Shown: positions 8,513-17,516 of the stretch, piece after piece
How positions within the stretch are numbered: the stretch's first letter is position 1
How the letters are laid out: each line of letters begins with the position of its first letter
NCBI GenBank assembly: GCA_018069525.1
Contig: JAGPUQ010000007.1
Span: 62,001-126,000, forward strand
Direction of reading: 5' to 3'
From: Porticoccaceae bacterium
GTDB lineage: Bacteria; Pseudomonadota; Gammaproteobacteria; Pseudomonadales; Porticoccaceae
Length of the DNA stretch: 64,000 nucleotides
Made by a program: the position numbers and the translations under genes
Notes under the pieces: generated by a model
Databases searched by the model: none
The model's input: the letters and a program-made list of their open reading frames with translations, nothing else
What the model was told of the DNA's origin: nothing

Positions 8513-9118
8513 TCACTCAAAGCGGTCATTAATTACCACTTCTTCGCTGGGCAGCGAGCCGCCGCGGGGATGTGCCTCTTGCAGGGGTTTGCCAATGGCG
8601 ACCATAAAGCTAATCACATGGTCGGCGGGTAAATTGATCAGCTTGCCCACGGCGTCAAAATCGAAACCGTCCATTGGGCAGGAGTCGTAGCCCATGGCTT
8701 TGGCGGCGAGCATTAAGGTTTGTCCGGCCAGCCCACAGGAACGCATGGCCTCGTCTCGCTGCACCTGATCTTTGTCGCGATAATAAGCGTCGATCATCGG
8801 CACCATGACGTCTCGGGTGCCCTGATCTACATTGGCCCAATAGCGCTCGGGTTGTTTCTCCCAGGATTTGAGGTCGGCGCACAGGACCACTAGTAAGGAG
8901 GCCTCGGTAACCTGGGCCTGATCCCAGGCGGCGGCGCGTACCTGTTGGCGCAAGGCGGGATCTCTAACCACTACAAAACGCCAGTTCTGGATATTAAAGG
9001 CGGTAGGGGATAACAGGACTAATTTGGACAGCAGGCTCTCTTCTTCCTCGGTCAGTCTGACTTCGGGATCAAACTGCTTGACTGCACGGCGCTTCTCGAT
9101 GGCATCAAAAACTCTCAT
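8513..9118 (-). CDS. nitroreductase family FMN-dependent oxidoreductase
   Basis: The 201-residue protein has the nitroreductase fold: an N-terminal RRAVKQFDP FMN-phosphate loop, SPTAFNIQNWRFVVVRD for flavin contact, and a C-terminal GKPLQEAHPRGG segment. Such enzymes reduce nitroaromatics, quinones or related electrophiles with NAD(P)H and usually form homodimers. The physiological substrate cannot be told from sequence. The gene stands alone, with 221 bp separating it from the toxin-antitoxin operon. A Met initiates at 9118 with TTGTTA-type AT-rich sequence upstream. Confidence 0.88.
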   Translation of the reverse strand: MRVFDAIEKRRAVKQFDPEVRLTEEEESLLSKLVLLSPTAFNIQNWRFVVVRDPALRQQVRAAAWDQAQVTEASLLVVLCADLKSWEKQPERYWANVDQGTRDVMVPMIDAYYRDKDQVQRDEAMRSCGLAGQTLMLAAKAMGYDSCPMDGFDFDAVGKLINLPADHVISFMVAIGKPLQEAHPRGGSLPSEEVVINDRFE

Positions 9119-9282
9119 GGAATTTCCTTGTGTTGTTAGCGTTATATAGGACTGAGGTAAACTTTACCTGTGTTCGCACCACTTGTGAATACCACCGGCG
9201 AACACATTAGCTAGCGTCAAATTAGGATTACCGGCAGGGTATTTGCTATCCTTGCGGCCTTCGCAGCCAGCAGACTCAGTAC

Positions 9283-9678
9283 GTGACGACTCCCAGCATT
9301 AAACCCAGCGTTAAACCCGGCAAAGCTAAACTTTACGGCATTAAAAACTGCGATACGGTTAAAAAAGCCCGGAAGTGGCTCGACCAACAGGGCATCGACC
9401 ATCAGTTTCACGATTTTCGTGCCGATGGTCTCAGCGCTCAGCAGATCAATGCCTGGCGCAAGCAGGTGGACTGGGAAACCCTGGTCAACAAACGCAGCAC
9501 TACCTGGAAACAGTTGGACGATGCCACTAAGGCAGCCGTTAATGCAGGCACTAATACAGAGACGGTCAACGCTGTACTACTAGCGAATCCGACGCTCATT
9601 AAACGTCCGGTCCTGGAGTATTCAGGGCAAGCCTATGTCGGCTTTAAGGCTGCTGAGTACGAAGCTATTTTTAAGTAG
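9283..9678 (+). CDS. Spx/MgsR/ArsC-like thioredoxin-fold protein (YffB type)
   Basis: The protein has the ArsC-like fold with LYGIKNCDTVKKARKWL near residue 17 and a C-terminal LIKRPVLEY segment. It has a single Cys in KNCDTV rather than the CxxC of Spx, as in YffB, whose exact role is unsettled; it was proposed to be a glutathione-dependent reductase. The start is a GTG at 9283, the first in-frame start before the conserved fold. The gene lies just upstream of dapD-dapE, the same association seen in Escherichia coli and Pseudomonas. Confidence 0.88.
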   Translation: MTTPSIKPSVKPGKAKLYGIKNCDTVKKARKWLDQQGIDHQFHDFRADGLSAQQINAWRKQVDWETLVNKRSTTWKQLDDATKAAVNAGTNTETVNAVLLANPTLIKRPVLEYSGQAYVGFKAAEYEAIFK

Positions 9679-9759
9679 GCTTTATTTTATAGCCTGTTGC
9701 ACACACTATAGGGGGCGCTTAACCAACGCGCCCACCAACACATTATTAGAGGAATTAGC

Positions 9760-10794
9760 ATGACCCCGCTTTTCAGTATCGGCATTGGTATCGGCACCCA
9801 GAACGCAAACGGCGAGTGGCTAGAGGTGTACTACCCTCAACCACTACTAAACCCTTCGGAAGCCATCGCCCAGGCGGTGATTGGCGCTAGCGGCTACGCC
9901 GAGGGTAATCAGACGCTTGATCTCGATGCCAAAGCCATTGCGGCGCTGGGAGAGGCGCTGTCTCAGGCCGGTGAAGCTGCCCTGGCTGCTACGGTCACCT
10001 CGCTAACGAACTCGACTCGTCGCGCCGTTGTGGTGATTCTGGCGACGGATGCCTCACCCAGCTCCGTGCCCGAGGCCTATCTGAAGTTACAGCTGATTTC
10101 CCATCGTCTGGTGCGGCCCCACGGCATTGATCTCTCCGGTATTTTCGGCTGCCTGCCCAATGTGGCGTGGACCAGCGAAGGCGCTATCGACCTGGCCGAG
10201 CTATCTGCGCGCCAACTAAAAGCGCGTTTAGAAAACCGTGCATTGTCCGTTGACAGCATCGACAAGTTTCCAAAAATGACCGACTACGTAGTGCCATCTG
10301 GCGTGCGTATTGCCGATACTTCCCGCGTGCGGCTCGGCGCCTATATCGGCGAAGGCACTACGATTATGCATGAGGGTTTTGTGAATTTTAATGCCGGTGC
10401 CGAAGGCCCTAATATGATCGAAGGCCGAATTTCTGCCGGGGTTTTTGTCGGTGCAGGTTCCGATCTCGGCGGTAGTAGTTCCACCATGGGTACGCTTTCG
10501 GGCGGCGGTAATATTATTATTTCTGTCGGCAAAGAATGCTTGATCGGCGCTAACGCCGGTATCGGTATTCCCCTGGGAGATCGCTGTATTGTCGAGGCCG
10601 GGCTGTATATTACTTCCGGCACCAAGGTAGGCTTACTCGACGACAATCGACAAGCGGTCGGCAGCGCCAAAGCTCGAGATTTGGCGGGTCGTTCTGATCT
10701 GCTATTCCGTCGCAATTCCGAAACCGGAGCGGTAGAGTGTCTCACTAATAAAACCGCCGTTGAGCTTAACGAAGCGCTGCACGCGCATAACTAA
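9760..10794 (+). CDS. dapD: 2,3,4,5-tetrahydropyridine-2,6-dicarboxylate N-succinyltransferase
   Basis: At 344 residues this is the long Pseudomonas-type DapD rather than the 274-residue enterobacterial form. The C-terminal half is a left-handed beta helix of hexapeptide repeats (for example RLGAYIGEGTTIMHEGFVNF and GAGSDLGGSSSTMGTLSGGG). It transfers succinyl from succinyl-CoA to tetrahydrodipicolinate in the succinylase branch of lysine and diaminopimelate synthesis. A good GAGG ribosome site precedes the ATG. dapE follows 27 bp downstream, so the two consecutive pathway steps are probably cotranscribed. Confidence 0.97.
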   Translation: MTPLFSIGIGIGTQNANGEWLEVYYPQPLLNPSEAIAQAVIGASGYAEGNQTLDLDAKAIAALGEALSQAGEAALAATVTSLTNSTRRAVVVILATDASPSSVPEAYLKLQLISHRLVRPHGIDLSGIFGCLPNVAWTSEGAIDLAELSARQLKARLENRALSVDSIDKFPKMTDYVVPSGVRIADTSRVRLGAYIGEGTTIMHEGFVNFNAGAEGPNMIEGRISAGVFVGAGSDLGGSSSTMGTLSGGGNIIISVGKECLIGANAGIGIPLGDRCIVEAGLYITSGTKVGLLDDNRQAVGSAKARDLAGRSDLLFRRNSETGAVECLTNKTAVELNEALHAHN

Positions 10795-10821
10795 TTTTAT
10801 AACTAAGAAAGCACTCTCTAA

Positions 10822-11961
10822 ATGAATCAACTGTCTACTACTGTCGAACTCGCCTGCGAGTTAATTCGCCGGCCGTCTCTGACGCCAAAGGACGAAGGCT
10901 GTCAGGCGCTCATGTGCGCGCGACTCGAAGCTATCGGCTTTGACATTACGCCCTTACGCTTCGGCGAAGTTGATAATTTCTGGGCGGTGCGCGGCGATAG
11001 CGGCCCCATGCTGTGTTTTGCAGGCCATACCGATGTGGTACCCACCGGCCCGGAAGCGGATTGGGCGACGCCACCTTTCGAAGCGATTATAAAAGAAGGC
11101 GTGCTGTACGGACGCGGCGCTGCTGATATGAAAAGTTCGCTGGCGGCAATGGTCACGGCGACGGAAAACTTTATTGCCCAGCATCCTAACCACTCGGGGC
11201 GTATTGCCTTTTTAATCACCAGCGACGAAGAAGGCCCGGCTCACGACGGCACGGTGCGCGTCGTCGACTGGTTAAGAGAACACAACACTATTCCCGACTG
11301 GTGCTTAGTCGGCGAGCCCTCCAGCAAGCTTAGCCTCGGCGATGTCATTAAAAATGGCCGGCGCGGCTCGTTGAACGCCAAGTTATTGGTCAAGGGTTTA
11401 CAGGGCCACGTGGCCTACCCCGAGCTCGCCGACAATCCGATTCATCGCGCGGCACCGGCGCTCGCAGCCCTGGCTAACGAAGTGTGGGATCAGGGTAACG
11501 AATACTTCCCGGCGACCACTTTTCAGATTTCCAATATCGCGGCGGGCGAAGGCGTGACTAACGTCATCCCCGGCACGCTGGAATTACTGTTTAACTTTCG
11601 TTATTCCACCGAGGTCACTGCCGAGGAATTAAAGGCGCGCACCTGCGCAATTCTCGACCAACACCAACTCAGCTATGAACTGGAATGGCAATTAAGCGGC
11701 GAACCTTTTCTCACCCCCGAGGGAAAATTGGCCACGGCTGCAATCGACGCTATCGCCAAAGTAAGAAATACCACCGCCGCTTTATCCACCTCGGGCGGCA
11801 CCTCCGACGGCCGCTTTATTGCGCCGCTGGGTACGCAAGTACTGGAGTTGGGACCCATCAACGCCACTATTCATCAAGTGAATGAATGCGTGCTCGTGCA
11901 GGATATCGATGACTTGTCGAAGATATACCAACACATTCTGAGCCAGCTACTAAAAGCCTAG
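10822..11961 (+). CDS. dapE: succinyl-diaminopimelate desuccinylase
   Basis: The M20 metallopeptidase signature is complete: [12 protein letters not shown] with the first zinc His, [10 protein letters not shown] with the bridging Asp, and TSDEEGPA with the catalytic Glu pair. A dimerisation domain lies in the middle (residues ~180-290). The 379-residue length is typical. The enzyme removes succinate from N-succinyl-LL-diaminopimelate, following DapD and DapC. It sits directly after dapD in the same orientation. Confidence 0.97.
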   Translation: MNQLSTTVELACELIRRPSLTPKDEGCQALMCARLEAIGFDITPLRFGEVDNFWAVRGDSGPMLCFAGHTDVVPTGPEADWATPPFEAIIKEGVLYGRGAADMKSSLAAMVTATENFIAQHPNHSGRIAFLITSDEEGPAHDGTVRVVDWLREHNTIPDWCLVGEPSSKLSLGDVIKNGRRGSLNAKLLVKGLQGHVAYPELADNPIHRAAPALAALANEVWDQGNEYFPATTFQISNIAAGEGVTNVIPGTLELLFNFRYSTEVTAEELKARTCAILDQHQLSYELEWQLSGEPFLTPEGKLATAAIDAIAKVRNTTAALSTSGGTSDGRFIAPLGTQVLELGPINATIHQVNECVLVQDIDDLSKIYQHILSQLLKA

Positions 11962-11986
11962 CGCGATCAGTCAGCGAGAGAACGCC

Positions 11987-12880
11987 ATGCGCGTGTTGTT
12001 ATTATTTGCCGCCACGGTATTAATCTGGGGTTCTACCTGGATCGTGGTGCAGTGGCATCTGGGTGTGGTGGAACCCGGGGTTTCGGCTTTTTATCGCAAC
12101 ACCCTGGCGGCCTTAATATTATTCGCCTGGTGCTGGAAATCCAAACTCGCCCTGCGCTTTCCGCTCAAAGACCATATTAATTTTTTACTCCTGGGCTTGT
12201 TTTTGTTTTCCAGTAACTACTGGCTGGTCTATCGAGCCACCGGGTTTATGACCAGCGGACTGGTTGCTGTGGTATTTTCGACCATTGTGTTCTTCAATAT
12301 GTTCAACGCCCGTCTGATTTTGAAGTATCCGGTGCGGCTCGTTATGGTATTAGGAGCGGGCCTTGGCGTTAGCGGTATTTTCTTGTTGTTTTATGGCGAG
12401 CTGGCAGAGTTTTCGTGGCGCGATAACAGTGTACGTGGATTTGCGCTGGCCTTTCTGGCAACGATACTTGCCTCACTGGGCAGTATTACCGCTACTTACT
12501 TGAGCAGTCATCGGCAATTACCGGTGATCCAGTACAACGCCTGGGGTATGTTTTACGGCTGTATTATTTTATTTTTGGCTGCGCTGTTCGGTGGCAGTAC
12601 TTTTAACTACGAAACCACCTGGCAATATTCAAGCGCCCTGCTGTATCTCGGCCTGGTGGGAACCGCCGCAGGTTTTGCCTGTTACTTAAAGCTGATCGAG
12701 ATTATAGGCCCGGGCAAGGCCGGTTATACCTTTGTGATGTTTCCAGTCGTCGCGCTGATTATTTCGACGGTATTTGAAGGCTACCAATGGTCTGCCACCG
12801 CATTTTGCGGACTGGCACTGGTATTGCTGGGAAGTTTTCTGGCGCTGCGCACAAAACCCGTGCTGGCCGATTCGGTGTAA
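11987..12880 (+). CDS. EamA/DMT superfamily transporter
   Basis: The 297-residue protein has about ten hydrophobic segments arranged as two EamA repeats; the first begins with ATVLIWGSTWIVVQWHLG, a typical drug/metabolite transporter opening, and the second includes LGLVGTAAGFACYLKLIEIIGPGKAGY. Such proteins export amino acids or metabolites across the inner membrane. The substrate is not predictable. It starts 25 bp after dapE and could be read from the same promoter, which makes amino-acid export a fair guess but no more. Confidence 0.9.
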   Translation: MRVLLLFAATVLIWGSTWIVVQWHLGVVEPGVSAFYRNTLAALILFAWCWKSKLALRFPLKDHINFLLLGLFLFSSNYWLVYRATGFMTSGLVAVVFSTIVFFNMFNARLILKYPVRLVMVLGAGLGVSGIFLLFYGELAEFSWRDNSVRGFALAFLATILASLGSITATYLSSHRQLPVIQYNAWGMFYGCIILFLAALFGGSTFNYETTWQYSSALLYLGLVGTAAGFACYLKLIEIIGPGKAGYTFVMFPVVALIISTVFEGYQWSATAFCGLALVLLGSFLALRTKPVLADSV

Positions 12881-12929
12881 TATTTTTTCTTATTCCTTAC
12901 CCTGTTAATTACCGGATTAATTAAGCCTA

Positions 12930-13787
12930 TTAATTAACCGGCAGTTTTGCCAGAGCATAAACATCAAAGCGAGTAGATTTTCCGGTCACCGAAAAACTCG
13001 GTTTACGATCTGCTAAAGGATCTGAAAGGCGCGGACGTTTAACCACTACCCGGTAACGGGCCTTGGTCAAAGCCTCGTCCAGCAAATCAGCAATATCGTC
13101 GTCCTTACCCACAAGGGCCTGGAGTACCTGCATTTCTTTCTTCACCTGAGCGCTTTTTTTGTTGCGCTCCGGGAACATTGGGTCGAGATAAATCACATCC
13201 GGTTGCTCGCTTGCACTAAGGCTGGAGAGCCAGTCGCGAGCATCTCCACGTATCAGCTGCATACGTTTTACTGCAGCCAGTAGATCTTCGTCATCGCCAT
13301 AGCGTAGCGCACGATCAATACCGCTGCTCAGTAAAGCCGCAACCACCGGGTGACGCTCTACCATAGTGACCTTCGCACCGAGGCCCGCAAGGACGAATGC
13401 GTCGGCACCCAGACCTGCCGTTAAATCGGCAACGCTGGGCATAAAACTACTTTTGACACCTATCGCCCGCGAAATTGCCTGCCCGGACCCACCACCAAAG
13501 CGATGACGATGACGCAATTTTCCACCCATAAAATCACAACTGATAGAGCCGGACGAACCACTTTGACTTATCAAGGTTAAACCGTCTGCATCCAGATGCA
13601 GTACGTAGGGTGTTGCCGTGACAACAGCCGAACCCTGCTCAAGAAATGGCAGACCAAGATCCACAGCCAGGGCCCGGCCTTCTTCGAGATGGGCGCTATC
13701 GGTAACCACTGCCACCTTTAATAGTTCATCGTGGCTTTGATGACTTATCTGTGAGGGCTGGTGAAAGTCGGTACTAGCTGACTGCAT
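12930..13787 (-). CDS. rsmJ: 16S rRNA (guanine(1516)-N(2))-methyltransferase RsmJ
   Basis: The SAM-binding part shows DLTAGLGADAFVLAGLGAKVTMVERHP and the diagnostic DPMFPERNKKSAQVKKEM, which carries the catalytic DPMFP motif of RsmJ (YhiQ). It methylates G1516 at the decoding region of 16S rRNA. The N-terminus contains an extra 20 polar residues before the family start. The gene converges with the transporter gene across 49 bp containing an imperfect TTAATTA inverted repeat. Confidence 0.95.
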   Translation of the reverse strand: MQSASTDFHQPSQISHQSHDELLKVAVVTDSAHLEEGRALAVDLGLPFLEQGSAVVTATPYVLHLDADGLTLISQSGSSGSISCDFMGGKLRHRHRFGGGSGQAISRAIGVKSSFMPSVADLTAGLGADAFVLAGLGAKVTMVERHPVVAALLSSGIDRALRYGDDEDLLAAVKRMQLIRGDARDWLSSLSASEQPDVIYLDPMFPERNKKSAQVKKEMQVLQALVGKDDDIADLLDEALTKARYRVVVKRPRLSDPLADRKPSFSVTGKSTRFDVYALAKLPVN

Positions 13788-13867
13788 AATTAAACTACTC
13801 TAAAGCTCAAAGGAAAAATAATAGAACGATCGCTGTGGTGATAAAGTGCGACGATAAGATGAAAACA

Positions 13868-13885
13868 GGGGGCCCAGGGCCCCCC
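13868..13885 (-). terminator. GC-rich terminator after the OmpA-family gene
   Basis: GGGGGCCC (13868-13875) pairs with GGGCCCCC (13877-13884); on the minus strand the hairpin is followed by TGTTTTC. It lies between the OmpA-family gene and rsmJ, both on the minus strand, and should separate their transcripts. An identical read on the + strand ends in CATTTTCC. Confidence 0.65.
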
Positions 13886-13940
13886 ATTTTCCAGATAGTT
13901 AATGTTCGCGGGGCGGGTAAAACAATTCCCCTCGAACTAT

Positions 13941-14591
13941 CTACTGTATTGGAACAAGTTCCAGCTCGACTCGACGATTGGCCTGACGACCACCTTCGTT
14001 GTCGTTGCTAGCAATCGGGTAGCGTTCGCCGTAACCCGTCACCATTACCCGACCCGCCATCACGCCCTGCGAAATCAGGAACTGGCCAACACTGGCTGCA
14101 CGACGCTCGGACAAAGTCTGGTTGTAGCTGTCCGCACCGGTAGAATCGGTGTGTCCGGCAACACGAATATTCGTCTTGTTAAATTCGGAAAGCACCAGGC
14201 CAACCGATTCAAGGGTTGGGTAAAAGTTCGACAGTAACTCGTAACGATCAGAGCCAAAGGTAATATTGCCGGGCATCACCAGGCGAATATTGTCGCCCTC
14301 GCGTACCACGCCTACACCCGTGCCTTCCAATTTAGCGCGCAAAGCTGCTTCTTGCTTGTCCATATAGAAGCCAATACCGCCACCTACGGCCGCACCACCC
14401 GTGGCACCAATTAATGCACCTTTCTTACGGTCATCACTACTAGAGGTAGCCGCACCAATCACTGCCCCGGCCAGGGCACCAATACCCGCACCCTTGGCGG
14501 TGTTACTTACTTTTTGCTGACCCGTATAAGGGTCAGTAGACATACAGGCACCTAATAACAGGGCCACGCTGACGATTAGTACTTTTTTCAT
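13941..14591 (-). CDS. OmpA-family outer-membrane lipoprotein (YiaD-like)
   Basis: A signal peptide ends in the lipobox LLGAC, giving an acylated Cys near residue 16. Next come Gly-rich segments (GAGIGALAGAVIGAAT and GATGGAAVGGGIGFYMD), the glycine-zipper type. The C-terminal 110 residues are an OmpA peptidoglycan-binding domain with VAGHTDSTGADSYNQTLSERRA. The protein is expected to tether the outer membrane to the cell wall. A GAGGAAG ribosome site precedes the ATG. The gene is monocistronic and has its own terminator. Confidence 0.93.
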   Translation of the reverse strand: MKKVLIVSVALLLGACMSTDPYTGQQKVSNTAKGAGIGALAGAVIGAATSSSDDRKKGALIGATGGAAVGGGIGFYMDKQEAALRAKLEGTGVGVVREGDNIRLVMPGNITFGSDRYELLSNFYPTLESVGLVLSEFNKTNIRVAGHTDSTGADSYNQTLSERRAASVGQFLISQGVMAGRVMVTGYGERYPIASNDNEGGRQANRRVELELVPIQ

Positions 14592-14764
14592 GGTAACTTC
14601 CTCTGTATCAATACGTTGTTTAGTTTATGTAGTGTAGTTAACGGCAGATGGTATCTCTAGACCCATTGGGCATAAACAATCTACGGCACTAGCTCAGACA
14701 AAGTATCATAGCGTTTGCTTCAAAGCTTCGCTAAAATCAGCCCACATTCTGCGACGTAGTTCTC

Positions 14765-15202
14765 ATGAGACATCTCATTACACTCGTTTTACTGTCCTTT
14801 GTTAGCCTTCTCACCGGGTGCAACCGCTATTTAGTCACCTTTAATGAGCAGCCGGTGTACACACCGCCTGTTCTCTTTACCGCTTACAACATCGGCGACG
14901 AAGCTCTGCGTAACTGCGTCGCACAAACCATCGAGGATCAGCGCGCTACCCGTGCGAAGGAACTACGCGGGCTAAATTGCTCAGCCGCTGGCATCACGCA
15001 ACTCGATGGCCTGGACATATTTGGCTCGCTTGAAACCCTGATCCTGGTCAACAACACCGTCGTCCACCTCACACCGCTGTTAAACATGCCCTCGCTGGTT
15101 AACGTTGATCTAAGCGGCAACCCGTCGTTGAACTGCGCAGGCGTGGATGACCTGACAACACGGGGCACACAGGTAGCGCTGCCTGAGCATTGCCATAAAT
15201 AG
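14765..15202 (+). CDS. small leucine-rich-repeat lipoprotein, function unknown
   Basis: The 145-residue protein begins with a signal peptide and lipobox LLTGC (acylated Cys near residue 19). From about residue 65 it has two to three leucine-rich-repeat units (GLNCSAAGITQLDGL, LETLILVNNTVVHLTPLLN, LVNVDLSGNPSLNC), with a Cys-capped end. LRR modules usually mediate protein contacts. I cannot assign a partner or pathway. It has no cotranscribed neighbour and is followed by the largest gene-free gap in the window. Confidence 0.78.
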   Translation: MRHLITLVLLSFVSLLTGCNRYLVTFNEQPVYTPPVLFTAYNIGDEALRNCVAQTIEDQRATRAKELRGLNCSAAGITQLDGLDIFGSLETLILVNNTVVHLTPLLNMPSLVNVDLSGNPSLNCAGVDDLTTRGTQVALPEHCHK

Positions 15203-15891
15203 CGGCATAACAATAAAAACCAGACCTAATATCCAGCCAATAGCCAGGCAATAACGGTCCACACAGGATAAACGTTTGAGTACACCAAAACGTTGACAAA
15301 GTGCTCGGCAAACACTTAGCCGAAGGGATTAAAGACCACATCTGCCGAAACCAGGGGGCAATTCAAAATTAGGAGCCTGTGTCAAGACCTTGAAGCAAAA
15401 ATACTTACCCACAATTTCTGTGGATAACTTTGTGGATTAAGTAAGAGAACGAGCGTTCAGGCCTTTAATTTTGGCGCACCACAACACTTTGGTTATTTTT
15501 TCACCATATAAAAATATGATAAAAATCAACAAGTTAACTATCTATCAAAAAAAATCAACGACTTAGCGCGACTTTGTAGATCGTGTTTAAGTTTACGCAG
15601 CTAACTGTGGAGAAAACTGCCGAGGCGCTCGACATGGACCCTATTGGAAGGCCTGTTTCAAGGTGTAATGCGCTTATAACCACACTACTTTAAAACCCAA
15701 AAATAACGCTTTTTTGCCAAAAACAGGGTGTTTTGCGGCACAGAATTTCGCTTCAGAATCTAAGGTCGGAAAGCCGCCCATCACACGAAGGATGGGCCCG
15801 GCTGTACCTTATAACCCGATCAAGCAGGTGCCTGGATGGGGCGGGATCGGCTGGGATGAGACAAGACCAGATGGCCTGAGATAAGCAGGGC
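15203..15891. other. 689-bp gene-free region with DnaA-box-like 9-mers and an AT-rich stretch
   Basis: No supported gene lies here. The notable content is TTACCCACA (15405-15413), TGTGGATAA (15419-15427, a perfect DnaA box on the minus strand), TGTGGATTA (15431-15439) and TGTGGAGAA (15606-15614). A strongly AT-rich stretch from about 15497 to 15560 lies between them. The rest shows no hairpin with a T-run and no tRNA-like structure. It is bounded by the LRR lipoprotein gene and the 3' end of purC. Confidence 0.55.
15405..15439. promoter_or_regulatory. cluster of three DnaA-box-like sites
   Basis: Three 9-mers within 35 bp match TTATCCACA or its complement with zero or one mismatch: TTACCCACA, TGTGGATAA and TGTGGATTA. 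The last two are spaced 12 bp apart in the same orientation. This resembles the spacing in gammaproteobacterial origins and in DnaA-regulated regions. None of the usual oriC neighbours (dnaA, rpmH, mnmG) is in the window, so a regulatory or DnaA-titrating role is likelier than an origin. Confidence 0.45.
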
Positions 15892-16605
15892 TTAGTCGAA
15901 AGTAAGCCCGAGCCGACGGCCTGCCACTTCGTAGGATTCGACCACATCACCCAAGCCCTGGCGGAAGCGATCTTTATCCAGTTTCTCGCGAGTTTCCTGA
16001 TCCCAGATGCGGCAGCCGTCCGGGGTAAATTCGTCACCCAGAATAACCTCGCCCTTGTACAGGCCGAACTCCAGCTTGTAATCGACCAGCAGCATACCTC
16101 CATCAAGAAATAAGGCTTTCAGTATTTCGTTGACTGCGAAGGTCAGCTCCTTCATTTTTTCGACCGACTGAGCATCCGCCCAGCCAAACGACTCGATGTG
16201 GTATTCGTTGATCATCGGATCGCCGAGGGCGTCGTTCTTGAGAAAGAACTCAAAGGTTGGCGGATTGACTGCAATACCCTCTTCCACTCCGAGTCGACGA
16301 CAAATACTACCTGCCGCCAGATTGCGCACTACGCATTCAATGGGAAACATATCCAGACGTTTAACCACGGATTCCTGATCGCTAAGCAATGCTTCAAAAT
16401 GCGTTGGGATACCGGCGGCCTGTAGTTTTTCCATCACAAAGGCGTTGAATTTATTGTTGACCATGCCTTTGCGCGCAAGCTGATCTATTTTTTTACCATC
16501 GAAGGCCGAGGTATCGTCGTGAAAAAACAAGATGAGTTTGTCCGCATCGTCTGTCACATAAACCGATTTTGCTTTACCACGATACAGTTCTTCGCGCTTT
16601 TCCAT
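15892..16605 (-). CDS. purC: phosphoribosylaminoimidazole-succinocarboxamide synthase
   Basis: The 237-residue protein shows the SAICAR synthetase signatures: [20 protein letters not shown] at the N-terminus, [13 protein letters not shown] for ATP, and [29 protein letters not shown]. It joins aspartate to CAIR in purine synthesis. The ATG is preceded by GAGG at a suitable distance. It stands with the metallo-hydrolase and bamC-dapA genes on the minus strand, an order (dapA, bamC, then purC) familiar in gammaproteobacteria. Confidence 0.97.
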   Translation of the reverse strand: MEKREELYRGKAKSVYVTDDADKLILFFHDDTSAFDGKKIDQLARKGMVNNKFNAFVMEKLQAAGIPTHFEALLSDQESVVKRLDMFPIECVVRNLAAGSICRRLGVEEGIAVNPPTFEFFLKNDALGDPMINEYHIESFGWADAQSVEKMKELTFAVNEILKALFLDGGMLLVDYKLEFGLYKGEVILGDEFTPDGCRIWDQETREKLDKDRFRQGLGDVVESYEVAGRRLGLTFD

Positions 16606-16700
16606 TGTTCAGTTACCTCGTTAGTTTGTTTTGGCACTCGTAACAGTGCTGTTCATTTAAAATTGTAGTGCGGTGTTTTATGGCATCTCATTCCTGCACA

Positions 16701-17471
16701 TCATTCAAGACTCTGCCAGGCAAGGCCCTGGTCCTGGCAGGCATAGAGCGTTTTGGGTAATCCTGCCACCACCGGTGCTAGCTCTGCCTCGACACAGGCC
16801 AGGCTGTTGTTCTGCTGGCTAATATGCCCTACCACCAACACTTGCAGTGCACTGGTATCTATTTGATCCAGCAACTGTGCGGTCTGGCCATTGTTCAAAT
16901 GACCCCAGTCGCCGCCAACCCGCTGTTTTAGTGAATAGGGATACGAGCCCTCGTCGAGCATTTGCCGATCGTGATTGGCCTCAACCAAAAACCCATCGCA
17001 AGCGCTGTACTGTTCTACCACATGAGGCGTGATGCTACCCAAATCCGTGAGTATGCCAATTCGATGCTTGCCGCCACAAAATACAAACTGTACGGGTTCC
17101 CGAGCGTCGTGGGGTACCGATACCGGCGACACCTGCATACCACCCACCGCCAGTGCTCTATCGCTGTCGATCAGTTGAATATCAAGCCCAGCGGCAGTAC
17201 TGGCGTCTATTTTTGCGGCCTTGGCGGTGCCCGCTGTCATCATTACCGTTATACCAAAACGGCGTGCCAGTGGCAGTACGCCTTTGATATGGTCACTGTG
17301 TTCGTGGGTCACCAGAATGGCGCTAAGGTCTTCTGGTTGACGCTGCAATTGCGCCAGGCGCTGCACGGTTTGCTTAACGGAAAACCCGCAATCTACCATC
17401 ACGCAGGTGTCACCCCACTCAACCAGTGTGGCGTTGCCTTTGCTGCCGCTGCCTAATGAGGCGAAACGCAC
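16701..17471 (-). CDS. MBL-fold metallohydrolase, YycJ/WalJ-like
   Basis: The sequence has the beta-lactamase-fold metal motif THEHSDHIKG at about residue 55 and later metal ligands in VSVPHDA, TDLGS and VGHISQQNN. The N-terminal RFASLGSGSKGNATLVEWG is typical of the YycJ/WalJ group, reported as 5'-3' exonuclease-like enzymes linked to DNA repair or cell-wall control. The start is GTG. It lies between bamC and purC on the same strand, an arrangement also known in Pseudomonas. Confidence 0.88.
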   Translation of the reverse strand: MRFASLGSGSKGNATLVEWGDTCVMVDCGFSVKQTVQRLAQLQRQPEDLSAILVTHEHSDHIKGVLPLARRFGITVMMTAGTAKAAKIDASTAAGLDIQLIDSDRALAVGGMQVSPVSVPHDAREPVQFVFCGGKHRIGILTDLGSITPHVVEQYSACDGFLVEANHDRQMLDEGSYPYSLKQRVGGDWGHLNNGQTAQLLDQIDTSALQVLVVGHISQQNNSLACVEAELAPVVAGLPKTLYACQDQGLAWQSLE

Positions 17472-17516
17472 GCTTAGTTCTACTCTTGTCTAATTGCTGG
17501 TATTTAACTATAAAAG

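Noticed and set aside
10341-10745. 134-residue open frame opposite dapD
   Set aside because: It lies fully inside the hexapeptide-repeat half of dapD; its Pro/Ser-rich composition is a complement artefact.
15203-15891. Chromosomal origin of replication
   Set aside because: dnaA, rpmH, mnmG and other origin neighbours are absent; only a few DnaA-box-like 9-mers are present, so I keep the weaker interpretation.
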